This document shows positions 31,035 through 38,791 of a stretch of 38,909 nucleotides of DNA, piece by piece. Source of the DNA: a virus; IMG/VR virus record IMGVR_UViG_3300045973_000452, positions 1-38,909 of that record; one strand, 5' to 3'. How positions within the stretch are numbered: the first letter of the stretch is position 1; every line of letters starts with the position of its first letter. The position numbers were made by a program, and so were the translations under genes. The notes beneath the pieces were generated by a model that saw only the letters and a program-made list of their open reading frames with translations, was not told where the DNA came from and ran no database searches.

Positions 31035-31561
31035 TCCACCGCCGCCGTCAGCTTTTCAAAGCGCGCCAGGAACATCGCACGCGCCTCGCGCGGCCCCAGT
31101 GGGCGGATCGCGCCACGCAGCGGTGCCGCGCCTTCCAGGCAGGCCCACTCGTCATGGTGCGCGGGCATCAAGTCGCGCTTCTCGGTGCTGAGCAGCACCA
31201 TGTCGGCGTGCTTCACTTCGGGCGCCAGCTTCGCCGGAAGACCGAAGCGCGCGAACACCGCAGCCTCGACGCGATCCTCGACGGCCTTGTAGTCGGGCAG
31301 CAGCGCCTTGAGCGGCCGGCTCACGTCGCCGATGAAGGCCTCCGCAGCGTCGTGCAGCAGGCCCGCCAGGGCGTGTTCCGGCGGCACGACGTAGGACACC
31401 AGCACCGAGTGCTGGGCCACCGAGTAGAACTCGCGCACGTGGCCGGTGAAGCGGCAGATGTGCGACAGGGCGTGGGCGATGTCTTCGATGGTGAAGACGC
31501 TGGTGTGCGGCTCCATGAAGTCGAAGTAGGTGCCGCCAGCGGTGAGGATGTCGGGCCTCAT
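31031..31561 (-). CDS. HD-domain phosphohydrolase (YfbR-like)
   Basis: A 176-residue protein from ATG 31561 (ATGA overlap with the ParB-like gene). It has HD-domain ligands: His34 and QHS at 50-52 (His51), [12 protein letters not shown] with His70-Asp71, and a later Asp in KHADMVLLS. This matches YfbR-type deoxynucleotide 5'-nucleotidases and related metal-dependent phosphohydrolases. In phages such enzymes adjust nucleotide pools or degrade signalling nucleotides. The residues look intact. Substrate is unknown. Confidence 0.85.
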   Translation of the reverse strand: MRPDILTAGGTYFDFMEPHTSVFTIEDIAHALSHICRFTGHVREFYSVAQHSVLVSYVVPPEHALAGLLHDAAEAFIGDVSRPLKALLPDYKAVEDRVEAAVFARFGLPAKLAPEVKHADMVLLSTEKRDLMPAHHDEWACLEGAAPLRGAIRPLGPREARAMFLARFEKLTAAVE

Positions 31562-32421
31562 GCTGCGATCGCTCCATCGCGCAAAGTCAATTGGATTCGG
31601 CAGCCCTTGTTCAGCGCTTCCAGCATGCCAAGCGCCCAAACCTTGGCGCCGCCTCGGGCGTAGAAGGTCGAAGCGCGCTGCGCGGAGTCAAGCAGCCCCT
31701 GAAAGCCAACACGCACCACGCGTTCACGCCAGCGCTTGTCGGTCAGGCTTTCTCCCTGTTCAAGGTGCTGATCAAGCCAGAACAGCCCCTCGAAGATGCG
31801 CTCGTGCAGCGGCTTTCCATTGCAAATCTCGACCACCAGCGGCCACAACTGGCCCAGCGCTTCGCGGTCGGAATCGACAGCGCGCAGCATCGCTGTCAAG
31901 CAGCGGACATAGCCGGGCCCAGTGTCATTGCCAGCCTGCCGGCCAGAATTCCGGATGAGGGCGTCGGCAAACATCGTGGTCTCATCGCCGCGCATCAACT
32001 GCGCCTTCCACTTCTCCAGGCTGGTGGGCAAACGCCGCCCGGTGTTGGCATCGAAAAAGCCGGCCGCCTCTTCCTTGGCGCTGTCGGTCCTGAAGAGCAG
32101 GCACGGAAGGCGCTCGATGTCGCTGCGCTTGAGGGCCGCAAGGACACGATGCTGACCGTCAACCACGTAGAGGCGCTGACCATCTTCTCGCTTCGCAACG
32201 ATGATCACGCCGCACGCCAGCCAGCTCCACTCTCTGGCGATGTTCAAAACCCGTTTGTGTGCTGCTGCCCGTTGGTAGCTGTGATCAACGAGAAGTTCGG
32301 ACTTCGGCAGCCACACGAGTTCGCCGGGCTTGTCCTTCAACACCCAGCCGTACTGATTCAGCTTGGACATGCCAGTAGCCGAGTTCACCTCGCTTTTAGA
32401 TATCGGTGTTTTCATGGTCAT
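31558..32421 (-). CDS. ParB/DGQHR-like protein
   Basis: A 287-residue protein; ATG 32421 overlaps the upstream stop (ATGA), while ATG 32415 has better ribosome-site spacing. A ParB/Srx-type domain covers about residues 35-110: [54 protein letters not shown] is the key motif. The rest is helical and resembles DUF6551-type phage proteins. There is no ParA, so partition is unlikely; DNA binding or nuclease activity is possible. It lies in the recombination operon. Confidence 0.8.
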   Translation of the reverse strand: MTMKTPISKSEVNSATGMSKLNQYGWVLKDKPGELVWLPKSELLVDHSYQRAAAHKRVLNIAREWSWLACGVIIVAKREDGQRLYVVDGQHRVLAALKRSDIERLPCLLFRTDSAKEEAAGFFDANTGRRLPTSLEKWKAQLMRGDETTMFADALIRNSGRQAGNDTGPGYVRCLTAMLRAVDSDREALGQLWPLVVEICNGKPLHERIFEGLFWLDQHLEQGESLTDKRWRERVVRVGFQGLLDSAQRASTFYARGGAKVWALGMLEALNKGCRIQLTLRDGAIAA

Positions 32422-33226
32422 TCCACCGCCGCCGTCCGACGCCCACGCCGCGCCGGCTTGACGCCCGCGTCCTTGATGCTGGCGGCCATGCCGGCTTCCA
32501 GCTCGGCCTGCTCTTTGTCAGCCTGTGTCAGCGCGCCGTCGAGGCGGTCTTCGAGGTCCGGCTGCGCGCCTTCGTCGTCGGTGAACTCGTCCGGGTCGCC
32601 TTCATCTTGTCCATCGACGCCAGGGTCTGCGAACTCGGCATCGACAACCGTGCCGGCCGCAAACAGGTCTGTAGCGTCCGGGCCGTCGCCGAACTCCGGG
32701 TGGTCGCGCTTGAAGGACTCGACGCTGCCGTCGATGCATCCGGCTTCACCTCGGGCTTCAGCAGCTTCACCCAGATGCTCTTCCCGTTGTGCATGCCCAG
32801 CTTGCCCAGCCGGTCGGCGTCGATGTTGCTCGTGCCCAGGCGCATCGTCAGTTCGATGCTGCCGCCTTGTTTGGCATCGACGCGCAGCTTGTCCACCTTC
32901 ACGCCGTCGAAGGTCATCGGGTCGGTGTCGTCGATGCCGTCATCGACCAGCAGGCGCCAGCCTTCGTGCATCGTCGTCAACACCACGGTGTCGATGCAGT
33001 TGGCGCGCAACACCGGTGTGCTGGGCTCGACGCCGGGCAGTTGCCTGGCCATCGACGGCTTGTAGAGCGCGTGGCGCAGGCCTGGTTCGATGCTGTCCAG
33101 CAGCGTGTTGGCGGCCGTGATGACCGTCGAGAGGGTGACGGCGGGCACGTCCTCGTCGCCGTGCTTCTCGGTGCGGTTGGTGACGCTGGCGAGGCGAGCC
33201 TCAGTGAAATCGGTCAGTTGGAACAT
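32418..33226 (-). pseudogene. Conserved-type early protein interrupted by a -1 frameshift
   Basis: From ATG 33226 (AAGGAA upstream) the frame reads well through about residue 164 (QLTDFTEARLASVTNR, GIDDTDPMTFDGVKVDKLRV, GMHNGKSIWVKLLKPEVKPD). It then becomes Ser/Thr/Arg-rich junk until a stop at 32528. In the adjacent frame a sensible acidic sequence continues (IDGSVESFKRDHPEFGDG, DATDLFAAGTVVDAEFADPG) to TGA 32418, which overlaps the next gene by ATGA. The switch lies near 32731-32745 and fits a one-base deletion. The total of 809 bases, not a multiple of three, agrees. It may be a sequencing error, a mutation, or recoding; no classical slippery heptamer is seen. Function unknown; it belongs to the recombination operon. 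Confidence 0.75.
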
Positions 33227-33348
33227 GCAAGGATTCCTTGTCGGTTGGGTGTTGGGTGTGGCGGCCGGGAAGCGAGCCCGGCTCGGGCTCCAGATGGAAG
33301 GTGATAGGTGCCCTACCCAGCGCCACGCCGGGCCGCCACGTTGATCGG

Positions 33349-33609
33349 TCAGGAAACTGCGCGCTCGGCCGCCGTGCCCACGGCACGCCCGAACTGCACG
33401 CACTCGGCCAGCAGCTGCTCGCGCGGCACGCCGGAGCGGATGAGGTCCAGCGCGGTCAGGGCGCCGGCATAGAACGCCCGGCGGTGCTCGACGATGTGGT
33501 CGCGCGGACGCTGCTCGGTCCACGCATCGGCCAGGGTTCCGGGATTGGCCTGGGCGGCTTCTTCGCGGGCCATGCGTTCGGCGGTGGCTTGTTGGAGGGC
33601 CGCGCTCAA
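33349..33609 (-). CDS. Small hypothetical protein of the leftward operon
   Basis: An 86-residue helical protein from TTG 33609, overlapping the previous stop as TTGA. The sequence has an Arg/Glu-rich first half (ATAERMAREEAAQANPG) and a helix-forming region (HIVEHRRAFYAGALTALDLI). No family was recognised. A 122-base non-coding gap with an inverted repeat (GAGCCCG/CGGGCTC near 33273-33289) follows on the minus strand. Real-gene status rests on overlap. Confidence 0.65.
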   Translation of the reverse strand: MSAALQQATAERMAREEAAQANPGTLADAWTEQRPRDHIVEHRRAFYAGALTALDLIRSGVPREQLLAECVQFGRAVGTAAERAVS

Positions 33610-33887
33610 GGCGTCACCTCGGCAACTTCAGGCAGCTCTTCCGGGAACGCATCGCGCGCCGTGGTCTTCAGGTCGCCCTGGCTGATAAGGTAGTCGCGCG
33701 CCGGCTTCTCGTGCGCCCACTTCGGCGCCACGCTGTACAGGATCGTCCACTTCGGCTGATACCCGGCGGTGGCGCAGACGGCCTCGATCTTTGTGACGAC
33801 GCCGCGCACAACCGTGTCCGACTCGGCCTCGTGGAAGAAGACGACATCGCCGACGCTGTGGTCGGTGTGGATGGTGGAGTAGCTCAA
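33606..33887 (-). CDS. Small beta-rich hypothetical protein
   Basis: A 93-residue protein from TTG 33887, in a TTGA overlap with the ATPase gene. It begins SYSTIHTDHSVGDVVFFHEA, with a barrel-like strand pattern (DTVVRGVVTKIEAVCATAGY, PKWTILYSVAPKW), as in small KOW/SH3-type proteins. A longer start at 33911 lies within the upstream gene and is not needed. No known family. It probably works with the adjacent recombination genes. Confidence 0.65.
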   Translation of the reverse strand: MSYSTIHTDHSVGDVVFFHEAESDTVVRGVVTKIEAVCATAGYQPKWTILYSVAPKWAHEKPARDYLISQGDLKTTARDAFPEELPEVAEVTP

Positions 33888-35686
33888 GCAGCCTCCTGCA
33901 GCTGGCCGCACACGCCGGATTCGATCCAGCTGCAGCCGATGGTTTCGGGAAGGGAAGCCGGCAGCGCCTTGAGCATGCCGAACAGCAGCGCGGTGTCGAT
34001 CTCGCCGGTTTCAGCCAGGACATCGAACCAGCCCAGGGCGTCAGCGCGGCCCTGCAGGTCCAGCACGTCGAAGCGGTCCAGCACCAGCAGGCGCACACCC
34101 GACAGGCTGGCCACGGCCTCGGCCAGCATCGCGTCGGTGCGCCACTTCTCGGACTCGCTCAGCAGCCGGTACTCGCGGCCGCCAGCGGTGATGGCCATGT
34201 CGGCGCCGATCACCGGCGTGGGCCAGGTGGTGTCGGCGGCCGACTGCGCCAGGCGCTCGTTGATCGGGCCCAGAGCCTCGGACAGGATCTCGGCCGGGAT
34301 GCCGTCAGGCGCCAGGGCATCGACCAGCGCATCCCAGGCGGCCACGTCGTCGGCGTGCTTGGCGGCGCCCTTGGTCTTCGCATCGGCCGCGTCGACCAGG
34401 GCCTTGATGCTGCGCAGCGCGTCCTGGCGCTGCACGATGGTGGCGCGCGTCTGCTTCAGCGCGGCGCCGCGTTCCTTGGCCTCGGCCAGGCCGGCGGCGT
34501 CGAAGGTCTCGGCCAGCTCGGCAGTGATGCTGTCGGCCTCGGTCTTCGCTGCCTTCGCGGCTTCGAGGTCGCGCTTGTCGTTGGCGACGGCGCTGGCCAT
34601 CAGGTCGCGGGAATGCTTGACGCTCGGCAGCCGGGCCGCGGCCTTCGGGTCGCTGGTGGTGCCAGAAAAGACCGGGCCGTGTTCCTTGGTGTAGGCGTCC
34701 ATGGCGTTCAGCGCGCGATCCCAGTCCGCCGTGTGCGCGTCGGCGTCGCTCGGCGTGGTCATGGCCATCAGGTCGGTGAGCGCGCGCGCCAGCTCGTGCA
34801 CCAGGCCCACGCGGGGCCCGGTGCCGGCGGCGGCTGATGTCTTCTCGAAGTCGGCCGTCCAGTCGTTCAGCGACGTCACGTCGGCCGCCAGCTTGTCGGC
34901 GATGCGGCCCAGCTTGGCAGCGTGCTCCTGCAGGCCTGGCAGCTTTGCGCGCAGACCAGCACGGCGCTTCTCTTCGGCTTCCAGCGCGCCCACCTGGCGC
35001 TGCCACTGCTCGGCCGCAACGTCGCAGTGCTGCAGCTCGGTGGCCAGCTGCGCGGCGGCGCCGGCATCGTAGGCCGGCACGTGCGCGCGCCAGGCCTTGG
35101 CCTTCTCGCTGCCGTAGGCCTCACCGGTGACGGTGCGCCACGCGCCCTTGGCCTCGGTCGCCTTGGCCTTCGCTTCCTTGCATGCGGCATCGAACCCGGA
35201 GCGCAGCAGGGGCAGCACGCGCTGCACGCGGGCATCTTCGAAGCCGCGAGCCTTCAGGCGCTCAGCGATCTCGGCCTGGCCCATCTTCACGCCCATCAGG
35301 CCGAACAGGAAGGCACGGCGCTCGGTGTCGGTCAGGCGGGCCAGGCGCTGCGCGTCCAGCACGTACGGCAGGGTGGCGTCGGCGTCCTTTCCGATGCGGC
35401 TGTCGGTGATCTTGCCGCTGCGGTTGATGCTGACGCGGTACTCGTCGCGGTCGGCGGTGATGACCTCGCACACGGCCAGGTCGGAGCCGTCGCGGATCAG
35501 GGCAGCGGCTTCCTTCTTCAGGCTGACGCGGCCCAGGTCGGCGGTGAGGGCCAGGGCGATGCTGTCGCGCAGGCTGGACTTGCCGGCGCCGTTCTTGCCG
35601 GCGAACAGGTGCACGCGGTGGTGCAGGCGCACGTCGACGGCTTGGCAGCCGAGGAAGTGCGAGACGTGGATGGTCTGGATCTGCAT
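33884..35686 (-). CDS. RecF/SbcC-like DNA-repair ATPase
   Basis: A 600-residue protein from ATG 35686. N-terminal P-loop FAGKNGAGKSS (30-38) follows the typical RecF/SMC opening MQIQTIHVSHFLGCQAVDVR. Central residues about 180-450 are a charged coiled coil. Near the C-terminus come the ABC signature LLSESEKWRTDAML and Walker B VRLLVLDRFDVLDLQGR, where Asp-Arg replaces the usual Asp-Glu. It should be a head-engaging SMC/Rad50-type ATPase acting on DNA ends together with the RecT and nuclease genes. No SbcD nuclease gene is visible, so the PD-(D/E)XK protein may be its nuclease. Confidence 0.85.
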   Translation of the reverse strand: MQIQTIHVSHFLGCQAVDVRLHHRVHLFAGKNGAGKSSLRDSIALALTADLGRVSLKKEAAALIRDGSDLAVCEVITADRDEYRVSINRSGKITDSRIGKDADATLPYVLDAQRLARLTDTERRAFLFGLMGVKMGQAEIAERLKARGFEDARVQRVLPLLRSGFDAACKEAKAKATEAKGAWRTVTGEAYGSEKAKAWRAHVPAYDAGAAAQLATELQHCDVAAEQWQRQVGALEAEEKRRAGLRAKLPGLQEHAAKLGRIADKLAADVTSLNDWTADFEKTSAAAGTGPRVGLVHELARALTDLMAMTTPSDADAHTADWDRALNAMDAYTKEHGPVFSGTTSDPKAAARLPSVKHSRDLMASAVANDKRDLEAAKAAKTEADSITAELAETFDAAGLAEAKERGAALKQTRATIVQRQDALRSIKALVDAADAKTKGAAKHADDVAAWDALVDALAPDGIPAEILSEALGPINERLAQSAADTTWPTPVIGADMAITAGGREYRLLSESEKWRTDAMLAEAVASLSGVRLLVLDRFDVLDLQGRADALGWFDVLAETGEIDTALLFGMLKALPASLPETIGCSWIESGVCGQLQEAA

Positions 35687-35696
35687 GGCTGTGGCC

Positions 35697-36749
35697 TCAC
35701 TCGGGGGCGATGGTGGCGGCGCGGGTGCGGCGGCCGGTGGTGGTTGCAGCAGCCTGGGCCGGCGGCTGAGCGGGCGCGCCGGCGGTGTCGTCGCCCCAGC
35801 CAGCGTCGTCGGCATCGGTGGAAGCGGCGGGCGCCGGCGCAGGGCTGGCGGCAGGCGGAACCTTCACGGCTGCGGGCTTCGGCGCGGGCAGTTCTCCGGT
35901 GTCCGGGTCAGCGCCGCCGACGCCATCACCCTGCGGCGCGTCGTCGTCTTGCACCAGCATGAACTCGCCGTCGATGGTGTCGAGCTTCTGGTCCTTGCCG
36001 CTCTCGGCTTGGTTGTCCAGCGCCACGGCAGTCTGGAACTCGATGGACAGCGGCAGGTACTTGGCCAGCCGGCGGATCACCGTCTTGCGGCCCATCTCGA
36101 TGAAGTGATCCAGCCAGGGGCCGTACTTGCCCTTGCTCTGCGTCGCCTTCATGATTTCCTGCACCTGGTGCACGCTCATGAACTCGAAGCTGTAGCCGCC
36201 GTCCTTCAGCTTGGCCACCGCGTAGAAGCCTTTCACGGCCCCGCGCTCGCCCATTGCGGGCGTGTGGTTCAGCTTCTCGTCCAGGCCGTAGACCAGCTCG
36301 AAGTGGTCGTTCTCGCAGACCTCGTGTGCGGCGATGCTGACGATCTGGCCGCTGCGGCGCGCGAGGTCGATCAAGCCCTTGTAGCCGATGATCACCTGCA
36401 CGCTGTTGACCCAGCGCTCCTGCCCGCTGGCGTCCTTGCGTTTGGTGTTGAAGGGCACGAGGTAGGCGTGGCCCAGCACGGTGTTGGGCTCCAGGCCCAT
36501 CTGCGCACACTGGCCGATGGCGCCCACGAGCGATGGCACATCGCACTTGGCCAGGGCCGGTGTGGTGGTGGCCGCGATCTGCGCGACCTTCAGCAGGCGT
36601 TCGATGCTCAGCGTCTTGGGCAGCATCTTGGCCAGCTCACCTTTCTTCTGGTTCAGCAGGTAGGCGATCTGTTCCTTGGGGCGCATGTCGGCCAGGGGGC
36701 GGGTTGCGGGCTGCGCGGTGCGCAGTTCGGCGATGGAAGCGGTAGCCAT
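35697..36749 (-). CDS. recT: RecT-family single-strand annealing protein
   Basis: A 350-residue protein from ATG 36749. RecT features are clear over residues about 25-245: LLKVAQIAATTTPALAKCDV, GAIGQCAQMGLEPNTVLGHA, YLVPFNTKRKD, VIIGYKGLIDLARRSGQI, GPWLDHFIEMGRKTVIRRLA. The C-terminal 100 residues are Pro/Ala-rich and disordered. It anneals complementary single strands made by the exonuclease encoded next to it, for recombination and repair of phage DNA. Downstream in the operon is the RecF/SbcC-like ATPase. Confidence 0.93.
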   Translation of the reverse strand: MATASIAELRTAQPATRPLADMRPKEQIAYLLNQKKGELAKMLPKTLSIERLLKVAQIAATTTPALAKCDVPSLVGAIGQCAQMGLEPNTVLGHAYLVPFNTKRKDASGQERWVNSVQVIIGYKGLIDLARRSGQIVSIAAHEVCENDHFELVYGLDEKLNHTPAMGERGAVKGFYAVAKLKDGGYSFEFMSVHQVQEIMKATQSKGKYGPWLDHFIEMGRKTVIRRLAKYLPLSIEFQTAVALDNQAESGKDQKLDTIDGEFMLVQDDDAPQGDGVGGADPDTGELPAPKPAAVKVPPAASPAPAPAASTDADDAGWGDDTAGAPAQPPAQAAATTTGRRTRAATIAPE

Positions 36750-36784
36750 GTGGTGGTCTTTCCAGGTGGTGGTGGTTTGGTGGT

Positions 36785-37630
36785 TCAGCCCTTGAACCGG
36801 CAGGTGCTGTGCGCGGGGCAGTAGCGTTCGCTGCAGAGCCAGGACTTCGAGTTGCCGTAGAAGGCGCCGCTGTGGATCAGCCGCGATGCGTGCTCCAGCA
36901 GGCCGGGCTGCTCTTCGGTGCCGATGAGCACGGCGCGCGCGTCGGGCACTTCACCGGTGGCCACGCGTTGCGCTGCGGGCGTCTTTCCGGTGTTCATGCC
37001 GACGATCTGCGCCGGCGCGGTGATGTGCAGGCCCATCGCGTGCTCGGCCAGCAGTTCGTAGACGCCCAGCTGGGTGCCGTGGCCTTGCGTGTTGGCCTTG
37101 CCGTCGGCGCCCACGGCGCTCTTGCCGGTCTTCAGGTCGCTGATACCAAGGCCTGCAGGCGTCTCCCGCACGCGGTCAGTCGTGCCGGTCAGCGCGATAC
37201 CCAGGTCGGGAAGCTCCAGCTTCTCGCACTTGACCTCGACGCCTCGGTAGACCTGGCGCGGGGCGATGTCGTTGCAGTACTTCGTGTGCAGCGCCAGCGC
37301 GATGCGTTCGGCATCGTTCGGCGCGGTGTCTTCCCACTCGACCTCTTCCTCGGGGTGGTGGATGGCATCGACCAGGGCACCGGCCGCATCGTCGGCGCTC
37401 ACCGGGCTGCCACCGGGCAGACGCGAGGCATCGAACACGGCGGTGCCGGCGTGCACAGCGGTGCCCAGCTGAGCGGCGGCGCTGCGCGGGCCGCGCATGC
37501 CGAGGATGTATTTCGCTTCCCAGCGCGCTGGGCAGTCGAAGAGTTCGGCCAGTGAGCTGGCGCGGATGAAGATCAGTTCGCGCTGGGCTGGCCAGGCGCT
37601 GGCAATGACGGTGCGGTCGGGTGCGTTCAC
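36785..37630 (-). CDS. PD-(D/E)XK nuclease with probable Fe-S cluster (Cas4/RecB-like)
   Basis: A 281-residue protein from ATG 37630. The nuclease core has GTTDRV then GISDLKTGK (the D...DxK motif), and LGVYELLAEHAMG with the QxxxY-like helix region. Cys33 (FDCPARW) and Cys266, Cys271 and Cys277 at the C-terminus (WLCSERYCPAHSTC) are arranged as in the 4Fe-4S nucleases Cas4 and AddB. It is therefore probably the 5'-3' exonuclease partner of RecT, making single-strand tails. It is 35 bases before recT in the transcript. Confidence 0.88.
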   Translation of the reverse strand: MNAPDRTVIASAWPAQRELIFIRASSLAELFDCPARWEAKYILGMRGPRSAAAQLGTAVHAGTAVFDASRLPGGSPVSADDAAGALVDAIHHPEEEVEWEDTAPNDAERIALALHTKYCNDIAPRQVYRGVEVKCEKLELPDLGIALTGTTDRVRETPAGLGISDLKTGKSAVGADGKANTQGHGTQLGVYELLAEHAMGLHITAPAQIVGMNTGKTPAAQRVATGEVPDARAVLIGTEEQPGLLEHASRLIHSGAFYGNSKSWLCSERYCPAHSTCRFKG

Positions 37631-37866
37631 AGGGAATTCCTCGGGTTGAAGATCGCTTTCAGCTCACCCCAGACACGGGCGAACAGGCTCAGTTGGAAGG
37701 GGTGCGGCTTGCGGTACGGCCCAGCCAACGCACCGCTGGACAGCAGCAGCTCAGGCAGCGCAGCGTCGGGTGCAAGGTTCGGCTCGATGGCCACGGCCTC
37801 GCACTGCTCAGCCAGCACGCGGCCCATCGGGTCGCCGTCGGCCTCCATCGGGATGTAGAAGGCCAT
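37627..37866 (-). CDS. Small hypothetical protein of the leftward operon
   Basis: A 79-residue protein from ATG 37866, ATGA-overlapping the nuclease. It begins MAFYIPMEADGDPMGRVLAE, then a mixed region and an amphipathic helix (FQLSLFARVWGELKAIF). No domain recognised. Overlap and operon position support a real gene. Confidence 0.65.
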   Translation of the reverse strand: MAFYIPMEADGDPMGRVLAEQCEAVAIEPNLAPDAALPELLLSSGALAGPYRKPHPFQLSLFARVWGELKAIFNPRNSL

Positions 37867-37869
37867 GGC

Positions 37870-38364
37870 TCAGTCGCCGCAAAAGCGAACGCCGCGATTG
37901 ACCCAGCGTTCGACCGTTTCGTCTATCAAAACGCAGTCGTAATCGACCCAGGGCCGCAGGTTCTCGACCTGGACCTGCAGCGCATGCGCCCGGCGCCACA
38001 TCAGGAAGGCGCGGTAGTGGCTGCGGTAGCGGCCGCGGCGCCCCTGGCTCATGTCCTCGAAGCGCATGGCCGGGAAGGTGTCCTCGCGCAGCAGCTCGGC
38101 GCCTTCGGGGATGAAGTTCTCGGCGCGCGGCGGGTTGTGCATCGGGGCCTGGACGATGCGCAGGCCGAACATGCCGATGCCCGGGGTGCTGCTGTAGGTG
38201 AACTGCACGACCCACGGGTAGAGGGTGGCGCGCTCGATCAGCGACGCAGCGGACAGCGGGTGCAGCAGCAGCGGCACGGTGTTGCGTTCGGCGTGCTCGG
38301 CATTGGCCTGCTCGACGGCCTGCACCTGATCGGCGCGGGCGGCGTTGTGGACGAGGGTGAGCAT
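37870..38364 (-). CDS. Hypothetical early protein
   Basis: A 164-residue protein from ATG 38364 in an ATGA overlap (GTG 38367 possible). It is alpha/beta, with an Ala/Glu-rich first third (ADQVQAVEQANAEHAER), aromatic strands (YPWVVQFTYSSTPGIGMFGL), and a basic segment (QGRRGRYRSHYRAFLMWRR). It ends with LRPWVDYDCVLIDETVERW. No family recognised. As second gene after PL it is likely expressed very early, when host-takeover genes act. Confidence 0.7.
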   Translation of the reverse strand: MLTLVHNAARADQVQAVEQANAEHAERNTVPLLLHPLSAASLIERATLYPWVVQFTYSSTPGIGMFGLRIVQAPMHNPPRAENFIPEGAELLREDTFPAMRFEDMSQGRRGRYRSHYRAFLMWRRAHALQVQVENLRPWVDYDCVLIDETVERWVNRGVRFCGD

Positions 38365-38570
38365 CACGCCACCTTGGCGACGAACACGCCACCGACGACT
38401 TCCATGTGCTCGCGCAGGCCGGCGTCGTTCATCGCTGTCACCATCTGCAGAAAGGATTTCTGGCTGCGCGTGGCGCGCATCACGCCGGATAGCGTGGCGG
38501 CGGCGAAGCGTGGGTCGGTGTGGGCGAAGTTGACGGCCTTGGTCACTTCGCGCTGCTCGGATGCGTTCAT
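38364..38570 (-). CDS. First gene of the leftward early operon, unknown
   Basis: A 68-residue protein from ATG 38570, with GGGAG eight bases upstream; the longer frame to 38648 would extend through the operator and is not supported. It is helical (SEQREVTKAVNFAHTDPRF, MRATRSQKSFLQMVTAMNDA) and ends in a short beta segment. No antiterminator N motif (Arg-rich start) is seen. It is the gene first reached from the putative left promoter. Confidence 0.7.
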   Translation of the reverse strand: MNASEQREVTKAVNFAHTDPRFAAATLSGVMRATRSQKSFLQMVTAMNDAGLREHMEVVGGVFVAKVA

Positions 38571-38620
38571 CTGCGGCTCCCTTGCACCGGACCCGGCGGG
38601 TCTCTCAGTGCATGGATGCA

Positions 38621-38660
38621 TTGAACCATAGTTCAAACAAATCCGCAACCATAGTTAACG
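38621..38660. promoter_or_regulatory. Left operator region (two operators) before the leftward operon
   Basis: TTGAACCATAGTTCAA (38621-38636) and a second copy with core AACCATAGTT (38647-38656) match the operators between cI and cro; the first is 15 of 16 bases the same as the third right operator. Their centres are 23 bases apart. On the minus strand, TTCAAT at the proximal edge could be a -10, as in the right promoter. Repressor bound here should shut off the recombination/integration operon. Confidence 0.7.
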
Positions 38661-38744
38661 CTTTTCTATCGACCCCTAACTTTTTTTCAACAGCCGGCTG
38701 CAGTCCGGCGATCTCGGCCACGCAGCCGCACAGCGACCCGGCGC

Positions 38745-38767
38745 AAAAAAGCCCGCGCACGGCGGGC
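38745..38767 (-). terminator. Rho-independent terminator after the lipoprotein gene
   Basis: On the minus strand a 6-bp GC stem (GCCCGC/GCGGGC) with a short loop is followed by TTTTTT. It begins 25 bases after the lipoprotein stop at 38792. It isolates the lipoprotein transcript from the left early promoter region. Confidence 0.85.
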
Positions 38768-38791
38768 GTTCGGCGGCGGCAGTCGACGTGT

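Noticed and set aside
32725-32750. Classical -1 slippery heptamer at the frameshift
   Set aside because: No X XXY YYZ pattern in the original frame, so programmed frameshifting is not supported by sequence alone.
31591-33120. A 509-codon rightward open frame
   Set aside because: It opposes the ParB-like and frameshifted genes, whose domains and ATGA overlaps are clear; its own sequence is low-complexity Cys/Ser/Arg-rich.
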